From URNF01 sp045594105 (GTDB lineage Bacteria > Bacillota > Clostridia > Oscillospirales > Acutalibacteraceae): a stretch of 12,248 nt of DNA. Made by a program: the position numbers and the translations under genes. Below, piece after piece: positions 7,296 through 12,248 of the stretch (positions within the stretch are counted from its first letter, which is position 1; each line of letters opens with the position of its first letter). The stretch lies in assembly GCA_045594105.1 (NCBI GenBank), contig JAZNXY010000022.1, positions 1-12,248 on the forward strand. Reading direction: 5' to 3'. Under the pieces are notes generated by a model that was given only the letters and a program-made list of their open reading frames with translations, was not told the origin of the DNA and did not search any database.

Positions 7296-8111
7296 TTATA
7301 ATGTAACGGTTTTTCCTGCAGGCACGTAGCAGTCTTTGCCATTGGCACAAAACCACACGTCAATAGCGGAAGGGTTATACACTTTACAGCCGTCAACAGA
7401 AAAGGTCAGTGCGTGATATGCGGTAAGATAATCGTAAATCTGCATATTGGTAGCATACCACACATCCCCTCTTTTGGAAATCTGTTCTGCAAACCTCTCG
7501 ATACGGTCCCAGTTTTTATCGTCATCAAATTCATAGGAATGACCCCATACATAAAACAGCCATCCATGTTGTCTGGGGGTAGGTGTTTCATTGACAAACT
7601 TGTCTGCCAGTTCAAACAACCTCTTATTTTTATGGTGGCAGGTGGAGGTAAGGGTGAGCCAATTGTCAGGCAAACGGAAATCCTCGGTAGAAATCACGGT
7701 ACGGCAATATTTTATACCTGCCGCTTTCAGCAATTCAACCGTACGTGCCGTGTATGTGCCGTAAGGATATGCCATACCCTGAACGATCTCGCCCGACAGC
7801 TCTTCCAGTGCTCGACGGTCATCCAGTACCTCCAAAAGTGCCGTCGCATCCGGTAACTTCTCCAAAAACGGATGATGTACCGTATGGCAAGCAAGCTCCT
7901 GACCGGCAGGAAGGTACAGATCCTTCACCTGTTGTGCAGTCATGCGTCTGCCGCCGTTATCAAAACAGCCGCTGTTGACATTAAAAGTACCAAGCAGATT
8001 ATGTTTTTTGAAAATCTCTACCAAGCGCACATCCTGCACCACACCGTCATCATAACTGAAAGTAAGGGCTTTCGCTTTACCCTCGGGAAAACGTACCACC
8101 TTCGTGGTCAT
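7296..8111 (-). CDS. polysaccharide deacetylase family protein (NodB homology)
   Basis: A carbohydrate-esterase-4-like protein of 271 aa. Enzymes of this fold remove N- or O-acetyl groups from sugars with a metal held by an Asp-His-His triad. Motif 1 is LTFSYDDG with D21 (base) and D22 (metal), motif 2 is HTVHH with H76 and H80, and motif 3 is AYPYGTY (114-120). WGHSYEF (189-195) is probably the later active-site histidine motif. A short beta-rich tail follows (about 236-271). There is no signal peptide or membrane segment, so it is probably cytoplasmic; the substrate is unknown. The start is the ATG at 8111-8109, with AAAGGAG 8 nt upstream. A closer ATG (8117) and GTG (8120) are too near that site. 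It has its own promoter and terminator and splits tsf from pyrH. This SYDDG subgroup is common in Clostridia, and it may act on intracellular oligosaccharides (inference). Confidence 0.88.
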   Translation of the reverse strand: MTTKVVRFPEGKAKALTFSYDDGVVQDVRLVEIFKKHNLLGTFNVNSGCFDNGGRRMTAQQVKDLYLPAGQELACHTVHHPFLEKLPDATALLEVLDDRRALEELSGEIVQGMAYPYGTYTARTVELLKAAGIKYCRTVISTEDFRLPDNWLTLTSTCHHKNKRLFELADKFVNETPTPRQHGWLFYVWGHSYEFDDDKNWDRIERFAEQISKRGDVWYATNMQIYDYLTAYHALTFSVDGCKVYNPSAIDVWFCANGKDCYVPAGKTVTL

Positions 8112-8144
8112 TTCCATCACTCCTTTGTATCGGTCATCTTGTTC

Positions 8145-8173
8145 AGTATACCACTCCCTTGGTCAGTAAACAA
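8145..8173 (-). promoter_or_regulatory. extended -10 promoter of the deacetylase gene
   Basis: On the minus strand the -10 is TATACT (8150-8145), preceded by TGG, which gives a TGnTATACT extended -10. The weak -35 TTGTTT (8173-8168) is 17 bp upstream. Transcription would start near 8138, giving a leader of about 27 nt with the AAAGGAG ribosome binding site. It sits immediately downstream of the tsf terminator. Confidence 0.68.
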
Positions 8174-8182
8174 GGGTTTTAT

Positions 8183-8212
8183 AAAAAAAGGACGGTCTCT
8201 CGACCGTCCTTT
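8183..8212 (-). terminator. intrinsic terminator of the rpsB-tsf operon
   Basis: An 11-bp perfect stem (AAAGGACGGTC, 8212-8202, with GACCGTCCTTT, 8197-8187), a 4-nt GAGA loop, and a following U run on the minus strand. It begins 11 nt after the tsf stop codon and closes the translation operon. Confidence 0.9.
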
Positions 8213-8223
8213 CGGGGTTTTGC

Positions 8224-9147
8224 TTATTTGGACATTGCAGCAACTTCAGCAGCGAAGTCATCCTCACGCTTCTGAAGGCCTTCGCCTTTTTCAAAACGAA
8301 CGAAGTCAACCAGCACCATTTCGCCGCCAACCTTTTTCGCTTCGGCAGCAATGTACTGCGCAACGTTCATGCTGCTGTCTTTTACGAATTCTTGATTCAG
8401 CAAGCAGTTTTCTTTGAAGAATTTACCCATACGGCCGTCAACCATCTTCTGAATGATGTTTTCGGGTTTATTGGCATTCTTCGGATCCGCAGCAATCTGT
8501 GCCACGGTGATTTCTCTTTCCTTCGCAACGTCCGCAGCGGGAACGGTTGCTTCGGAAAGATACGGAGCATTCAGAGCTGCAATCTGCATTGCAACGTCTT
8601 TACCGCAAGCTTTCAGCACATCGGTGCCGGAAGCAGCAGCATCCGCTTCGAATTTCACGAGAACGCCAATGCGGCCTTCACCGTGAACATACGCAACAAC
8701 GTCGCCTTCATAGCGAACGAAACGGCGTACGGAGAGGTTTTCACCGATAACGAGAACTTTCTCCTGCAGCGCTTCGGCAACGGTTTTACCGTCGCCGTAG
8801 GGCATTTCGAGAAGAGCAGCTACGTCAGCAGGGTTATTTTCAGCAATAACAGCCGCTACGGTGTGTACAAATTCCTGGAACTTTTCGCTCTTTGCAGCGA
8901 AGTCGGTTTCTGCGTTTACTTCAACAACAACACCGACCTTTTTCGCGTCGTCAACAAATGCGTATACAGCGCCCTCAGCAGCAATGCGGCTGGCTTTTTT
9001 AGCAGCAGCAGCGAGGCCCTTTTCACGCAGGATGTCGATTGCTTTTTCCATATCACCGTCGGTTTCGGTGAGAGCTTTTTTACATTCCATCATGCCAACG
9101 CCGGTTTTTTCACGCAGCGTTTTTACATCATTTGCAGTAAATGCCAT
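8224..9147 (-). CDS. tsf: elongation factor Ts
   Basis: EF-Ts is the nucleotide exchange factor that releases GDP from EF-Tu. The 307-aa protein is full length. The N-terminal UBA-like domain carries VKTLREKTGVGMMECKKAL (8-26), the classic EF-Ts signature. The core begins with VVVEVNAETDFAAKSEKF (73-90), containing the conserved NAETDF that contacts the EF-Tu nucleotide site. The LNAPYL region and the ENIIQKMVDGRMGKFFKENC segment (residues after about 225) complete the dimerisation half. The ATG at 9147-9145 follows AAAGGATGACTCAAA. The gap to rpsB is 35 nt with no terminator, so both are on one transcript, as is almost universal. A strong terminator follows tsf here, so pyrH is not part of this unit. 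Confidence 0.98.
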   Translation of the reverse strand: MAFTANDVKTLREKTGVGMMECKKALTETDGDMEKAIDILREKGLAAAAKKASRIAAEGAVYAFVDDAKKVGVVVEVNAETDFAAKSEKFQEFVHTVAAVIAENNPADVAALLEMPYGDGKTVAEALQEKVLVIGENLSVRRFVRYEGDVVAYVHGEGRIGVLVKFEADAAASGTDVLKACGKDVAMQIAALNAPYLSEATVPAADVAKEREITVAQIAADPKNANKPENIIQKMVDGRMGKFFKENCLLNQEFVKDSSMNVAQYIAAEAKKVGGEMVLVDFVRFEKGEGLQKREDDFAAEVAAMSK

Positions 9148-9182
9148 TTTGAGTCATCCTTTCCCAGTTGTATTAAACAAAA

Positions 9183-9920
9183 TTACTCTTCAACAGGAGC
9201 TTCTTCGGCAGTTGCTTCTTCAGCAGCGGCAGTGGCTTCGCCCTGACGGCCTTCGATGATAGCATCAGCCATGGTAGCGGCAATCAGTTTTACGGCACGG
9301 ATAGCGTCGTCGTTGCCGGGGATGACGTAATCAACGTCGTCGGGATCGCAGTTGGTGTCAACGATAGCGATAACCGGGATACCCAGCTTCTTCGCTTCGG
9401 CAACAGCAATCTTCTCTTTACGGGGATCCACAATGAACAGAGCGCCGGGGAGCTTGTTCATATCCTGGATACCGCCGAGGAACTTTTCGAGTTTAGCGAT
9501 TTCGTTGTTGAGTTTGATAACTTCCTTCTTGGGCATCAGATCAAAGGTGCCGTTTTCAGCCATTTCTTTGAGCTGGTGCAGACGCGCAATGCGGCTGCGA
9601 ATGGTGCGGAAGTTGGTGAGCATACCGCCAAGCCAACGGGCGTTGACGAAGTATGCACCGACACGTTCTGCTTCTTCACGAACAGAATCCTGTGCCTGCT
9701 TTTTGGTGCCTACGAACAGCACGGTCTGGCCGTTAGCGGACAGTTCACGAATGAACATATACGCTTCTTCAAGCTTGCGAACGGTTTTCTGCAAATCGAT
9801 AATGTAGATACCGTTGCGCTCGGTGAAGATGTAGGGCGCCATTTTGGGGTTCCAGCGACGGGTCTGATGACCGAAATGTACGCCGGCTTCCAGCAATTGT
9901 TTCATGGATACGACTGACAT
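9183..9920 (-). CDS. rpsB: 30S ribosomal protein S2
   Basis: S2 is a late-assembling protein of the small subunit. The 245-aa protein starts MSVVSMKQLLEAGVHFGHQT and contains RRWNPKMAPYIFTERNGIYI (21-40), FVGTKKQAQ and the ARWLGGMLTNFRTI signature. It also has the IVDPRKE and IVDTNCDPDDVDYVIPGNDD stretches of the conserved domain, and ends in a short acidic Ala/Glu tail, as in many Bacillota. The open frame goes back to 9965, but the ATG at 9920-9918 is right: AAGGAGG lies 8 nt upstream and the protein then aligns from its first residue. It is the first gene of the rpsB-tsf operon and is preceded by a leader of about 100 nt with a strong hairpin, a likely site of regulation. Confidence 0.98.
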   Translation of the reverse strand: MSVVSMKQLLEAGVHFGHQTRRWNPKMAPYIFTERNGIYIIDLQKTVRKLEEAYMFIRELSANGQTVLFVGTKKQAQDSVREEAERVGAYFVNARWLGGMLTNFRTIRSRIARLHQLKEMAENGTFDLMPKKEVIKLNNEIAKLEKFLGGIQDMNKLPGALFIVDPRKEKIAVAEAKKLGIPVIAIVDTNCDPDDVDYVIPGNDDAIRAVKLIAATMADAIIEGRQGEATAAAEEATAEEAPVEE

Positions 9921-10023
9921 AATGTTTTCCTCCTTGGTTTTTCCTCCGCGGCATTTTATGGTCACCGCCCGACACTTTCGGGTGCGGCACCGACCGTAAA
10001 ACGTGTCTCCGCGTGCGTTATGC
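9921..10023 (-). promoter_or_regulatory. structured 5' leader of rpsB (candidate S2 autoregulatory RNA)
   Basis: From the predicted start near 10023 to the rpsB ATG, the leader is about 100 nt. Its main feature is an imperfect hairpin at 9995-9960 (minus strand). CCCGA pairs with TCGGG around a 5-nt loop, GCCG pairs with CGGT across a CA bulge, and the outer GGTC pairs with GACC across a GGT bulge. Bulged GC-rich stems in ribosomal protein leaders often bind the encoded protein; that this one binds S2 is inference. The AAGGAGG ribosome binding site lies outside the stem. Confidence 0.45.
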
Positions 10024-10029
10024 CGACAT

Positions 10030-10058
10030 AGTATACCATACCTTTTTCAAAAAAGCAA
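10030..10058 (-). promoter_or_regulatory. extended -10 promoter of rpsB-tsf
   Basis: On the minus strand TTGCTT (10058-10053) and TATACT (10035-10030) are 17 bp apart, with TGG directly before the -10 (TGnTATACT). Transcription would start near 10023. The upstream side is A/T-rich and could act as an UP-like element. Confidence 0.75.
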
Positions 10059-10076
10059 GCATTTTTTTGCTTTTTT
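10049..10076. other. A/T-rich inverted repeat upstream of rpsB
   Basis: AAAAAAGCAA (10049-10058) and TTGCTTTTTT (10067-10076) form a perfect 10-bp inverted repeat with an 8-base spacer. One arm overlaps the rpsB -35 element. In either direction it looks like a weak terminator (short G+C core with a U run), which could insulate rpsB from the plus-strand cassette. It may be a remnant of an earlier upstream gene's end. From 10077 to 10181 I see no gene or site that I can support. Confidence 0.4.
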
Positions 10077-10181
10077 ACAAGTTTGTTTTCGTTGTGACAC
10101 AGGATGCTTTCCATATCGCTTTTTCAGAGACAAAGGACGGCTGTGACAGCAACAAAAGCCGCTATGCCAATCAGAATATCC

Positions 10182-10209
10182 TTGATTTTTTCCCTCGATA
10201 TGCTATACT
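10182..10209 (+). promoter_or_regulatory. promoter of the restriction-modification cassette
   Basis: TTGATT (10182-10187) and TATACT (10204-10209) are separated by 16 bp, with TGC just before the -10 (extended -10). Transcription would start near 10216, leaving a leader of about 28 nt with the ribosome binding site GAGGTG. It drives the methyltransferase first. No separate promoter for the endonuclease was seen. Confidence 0.7.
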
Positions 10210-10244
10210 TGTAGGGAGAAACAAAAAACTAATGAGGTGTAGAT

Positions 10245-11372
10245 ATGCCGTCCGGAACACAACCAACTTTTGCAGCGGAAGATCCACGATATTTATCAGA
10301 GCAAATCATTACCTATATCGGAAACAAACGCACCTTATTGGACTTTATCGGAACAGCGGTAGATGTTGTCAGACAGGAACTGGGAAAGGAGCGTCTTGAT
10401 GTCGTGGATTTGTTTTCCGGCTCCGGCGTGGTTTCTCGGTACTTAAAACAGTATGCCAAAACCCTGTATTCCAATGATCTGGAAGCGTATTGTCAAACCA
10501 TCAACTCATGCTACCTTGCTAACAGACAGCAAATAGATATGGATACGTTGAGCCGCTTTTTTACGGAAATAAAGCGAAAATTAGACACCGAGCCCTTACA
10601 GGCAGGGTTTATCACAGAGCTGTACAGTCCGCAAAACGATAACAGCATCCAAAAAGGCGAACGCGTGTTTTATACCGCAAGAAATGCACGGTACATCGAT
10701 ACCGCTCGCTCGCTGATTGAAAACGTGCCTGATGCGTATAAAAGCTTTCTGTTAGGACCCCTGTTGTATGAGGCATCGGTACATAACAATACCAGCGGTG
10801 TTTTTAAAGGGTTTTATAAAAACTCCGCAACAGGCGTAGGACAGTTTGGCGGCAATGGCAGAAATGCACTGGCACGTATTATGGCAGACATAGAGTTAAA
10901 AATGCCTGTCTTCAGCCGTTTTTGCTGCGATGTACACGTGTTGCGGGAAGATGCCAATGCATTGGCTGAGCAATTGCCCCCTGTGGACCTGGTATATATG
11001 GATCCGCCGTACAACCAACACCCATACGGCTCAAATTACTTCATGTTAAACTTAATCAACGACTACAAACGGCCAAAGGAAATCAGTGTAGTTTCCGGCA
11101 TCCCTACCGACTGGAACAAGTCACTATATAACAAGAAAAAGCACGCCAAAGAGTGCATGCAGCACCTTTGTAACAGCTTGAATGCCGGGTATTTACTGAT
11201 TTCTTTCAGCGATGACGGATTTATTTCCTATGAAGAGATGATGGAAATGCTGACCGATATCGGTGAAGTACGTGTTTTGGACAAAGAATACAACACCTTC
11301 CGAGGTTGTCGCAATCTGACCAATCGCAGCATTCACGTAAAAGAGTTTCTATATTTGGTGAAGAAAAAGTAA
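10245..11372 (+). CDS. type II N6-adenine DNA methyltransferase, D12 class (modification subunit)
   Basis: A SAM-dependent DNA methyltransferase of 375 aa that would protect the recognition sites cut by the adjacent nuclease. Motif X (YIGNKRTLLDFI, 24-35) comes first. SAM-binding motif I DLFSGSG (55-61) follows, then a central region with VHNNTSGVFKGFYKN (179-193) and GGNGRN (202-207) that probably holds target recognition. Catalytic motif IV DPPYNQHPYGSNY is at 253-265. The C-terminus has the FRGCRNLTNRSIHVKEFLYL pattern (352-371) seen in a group of type II methylases. The order X, I, target domain, IV is the alpha arrangement of D12 enzymes and predicts N6-methyladenine. The ATG at 10245 is preceded by GAGGTG. 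The gene is A+T richer than the rpsB side. The endonuclease starts 14 nt downstream. It appears unrelated to the methylase paired with EcoRI. Confidence 0.9.
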   Translation: MPSGTQPTFAAEDPRYLSEQIITYIGNKRTLLDFIGTAVDVVRQELGKERLDVVDLFSGSGVVSRYLKQYAKTLYSNDLEAYCQTINSCYLANRQQIDMDTLSRFFTEIKRKLDTEPLQAGFITELYSPQNDNSIQKGERVFYTARNARYIDTARSLIENVPDAYKSFLLGPLLYEASVHNNTSGVFKGFYKNSATGVGQFGGNGRNALARIMADIELKMPVFSRFCCDVHVLREDANALAEQLPPVDLVYMDPPYNQHPYGSNYFMLNLINDYKRPKEISVVSGIPTDWNKSLYNKKKHAKECMQHLCNSLNAGYLLISFSDDGFISYEEMMEMLTDIGEVRVLDKEYNTFRGCRNLTNRSIHVKEFLYLVKKK

Positions 11373-11386
11373 AAGGGTGGTGTAAA

Positions 11387-12091
11387 ATGGCAACATCAGA
11401 ACAATTAAGAAAAATGCATGCCGATATGCAACTGAATCAAACATCAAAATCCGAAGACAAACAAATTGCTTCGGTAGTACGCAAGGTTTGCGAAGAAATC
11501 ATAAAAGAGTTTAACATTAAAATAACGTGGGAGAAAGCAATCTCCTTGACGGATGTGGTACGCACTTTAAGAAAATCATATCCGTCTGTTGGTTTTGCTG
11601 ATCCCGAAGTACAGAGATCCTTTATGTCCCCTGATGGAGGCATTGTTTATTTAGTTTCTACTTCCGGCGAAAAATACCCCATCTTAATCAGCGAAGTAAA
11701 AAACCAGGGAACCAACGATCTTCGCAAAGCAGCGGGATTAAGAAGGCAGGCCAAAGGCAATGCCATAGAACGTTTAGGTAAAAATGTTATCGGACTCAGA
11801 GCATATATGTTGAGTGAAAGCATTTTCCCTTTCGTTTGCTTTGGTGACGGTTGCGATTTCGAAAAAGGTTCGTCTATTTTAGACCGTGTTCTTACTATTT
11901 CGATGTTCGGCGAATTAAACGCAGACCATACTGCAAATGAAGGGCCTAACGGTTGTTTCAACAGAGGCAGTTATTATTTCCGATATGAGCATTGGACACA
12001 AAAAGAAATGTACGACATTTTACTGGATGTTGCTCGTAGAAGTGTTTACTACTATTTTTCAAAATACGGAGATACATATTTCCTTCCCTAA
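11387..12091 (+). CDS. EcoRI-family type II restriction endonuclease
   Basis: A homodimeric Mg-dependent endonuclease predicted to cut an AATT-containing palindrome. P82-D83, E103 and K105 match EcoRI P90-D91, E111 and K113 with identical spacing, inside SPDGGIVYLV and PILISEVKNQG. Q107 matches Q115. The recognition segment AKGNAIERLGKN (122-133) matches EcoRI's AAGNAIERSHKN, keeping the equivalents of N141, E144 and R145. YMLSESIFPFVCF (140-152) and the C-terminal WTQKEMYDILLDVARRS helix also resemble EcoRI. At 234 aa it is shorter than EcoRI (277). The loop between the catalytic and recognition segments is 8 residues shorter, and the EcoRI H114, K117 and M137 positions are N106, T109 and Q121. 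The ATG at 11387 is chosen over frames extending into the methylase because AAAAGGGTGGTG precedes it. Base composition is low (20, 20 and 24 G+C in the 60-base lines from 11401, 11461 and 11521), pointing to transfer. Confidence 0.92.
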   Translation: MATSEQLRKMHADMQLNQTSKSEDKQIASVVRKVCEEIIKEFNIKITWEKAISLTDVVRTLRKSYPSVGFADPEVQRSFMSPDGGIVYLVSTSGEKYPILISEVKNQGTNDLRKAAGLRRQAKGNAIERLGKNVIGLRAYMLSESIFPFVCFGDGCDFEKGSSILDRVLTISMFGELNADHTANEGPNGCFNRGSYYFRYEHWTQKEMYDILLDVARRSVYYYFSKYGDTYFLP

Positions 12092-12167
12092 CAGAAGGCA
12101 CCTCGAAGAGCGAACACATCTTTTTATACGAACATGTAGAAAATCTCCTGTACTTCAATGATGAACG

Positions 12168-12205
12168 AAAAAATCCCCAACGTCAAAAGACGTCGGGGAT
12201 TTTTT
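12168..12205 (+). terminator. bidirectional intrinsic terminator after the R-M cassette
   Basis: An inverted repeat: AAAAAATCCCC then ACGTC on the left, GACGT then GGGGATTTTTT on the right, a 4-nt AAAA loop and one A/C mismatch. The T run at 12200-12205 serves plus-strand transcripts, and the A run at 12168-12173 serves minus-strand ones. It lies 76 nt after the endonuclease stop. The 76 nt between hold nothing I recognise. Confidence 0.88.
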
Positions 12206-12248
12206 GGTGAACCATCGGAGGATTCGATGCAGTATCGGCTTTGCCGCT
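12206..12248. other. unassigned right-edge sequence
   Basis: These 43 bases are too short to assign. On the plus strand GGAGG precedes an ATG at 12227 (MQYRLCR to the edge), which could be a gene start. On the minus strand an open frame enters from the right and stops at 12185-12183 inside the terminator stem. Neither can be supported without more sequence. Confidence 0.2.

Noticed and set aside
8392..9246. A 284-codon plus-strand open frame over tsf
   Set aside because: It is antisense to tsf and the end of rpsB. It reflects the codon bias of those genes, with no ribosome binding site or promoter.
10124..10228. Minus-strand open stretch ending in a hydrophobic run (SREKIKDILIGIAAFVAVTAVLCL, then stop)
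   Set aside because: It looks like the tail of a membrane protein but has no ATG, and its upstream part overlaps the R-M promoter with a stop in frame. It may be a gene remnant or chance; it is too short to support.
12206..12248. tRNA 3' end (attachment site) on the minus strand
   Set aside because: The TCGAATCCTCC segment resembles a T-arm, but the 5' arm (ACTGC) does not pair with CCTCC. The acceptor stretch is one base too long before CCA, and no tRNA body is visible.
1..12248. CRISPR array, phage genes or insertion sequences
   Set aside because: No regularly spaced repeats, integrase, transposase or phage structural genes were seen on either strand.

Overview
The window looks like a chromosomal segment from a moderate-GC member of the Bacillota, most likely class Clostridia (Oscillospiraceae/Ruminococcaceae-like). 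The reasons are the gene order rpsB-tsf-(x)-pyrH-frr-uppS-cdsA-dxr-rseP-ispG-polC, the PolC-type replicative polymerase, and the non-mevalonate (MEP) isoprenoid genes. No species can be named from the sequence alone.

Layout. Everything from position 1 to about 9920 is read on the minus strand, so transcription runs from right to left. rpsB and tsf (ribosomal protein S2 and elongation factor Ts) form a first unit, with an extended -10 promoter, a structured leader of about 100 nt and a clear terminator after tsf. A single-gene unit follows: a signal-less NodB-type polysaccharide deacetylase with its own promoter and terminator, inserted between tsf and pyrH, which are often neighbours. A new promoter then starts a long tight operon: pyrH, frr, uppS, cdsA, dxr, rseP, ispG and the first 282 codons of polC, which runs off the left edge. 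Most gaps in this operon are 2-24 nt. The exception is the 90-nt frr/uppS gap, which holds a perfect 15-bp hairpin.

From about 10182 to the right, genes are on the plus strand and visibly richer in A+T. A two-gene type II restriction-modification cassette, divergent from rpsB, has its own promoter and ends in a strong bidirectional terminator. The first gene is a D12-class (alpha-type) N6-adenine DNA methyltransferase. The second is a 234-aa restriction endonuclease recognisably of the EcoRI family, with the PD...ExK catalytic residues in EcoRI spacing and the GNAIER recognition segment.

How the genes work together. The core genes link translation (S2, EF-Ts, ribosome recycling factor), UMP phosphorylation, envelope lipid carrier synthesis (dxr and ispG feed isoprenoid precursors to UppS), phospholipid precursor synthesis (CdsA), membrane proteolysis (RseP) and DNA replication (PolC). 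The R-M cassette is the accessory, probably transferred, part and is the most interesting item. Its nuclease is EcoRI-like while its methylase appears unrelated to M.EcoRI, and several residues outside the AATT-reading core differ from EcoRI, so the actual recognition sequence is open.
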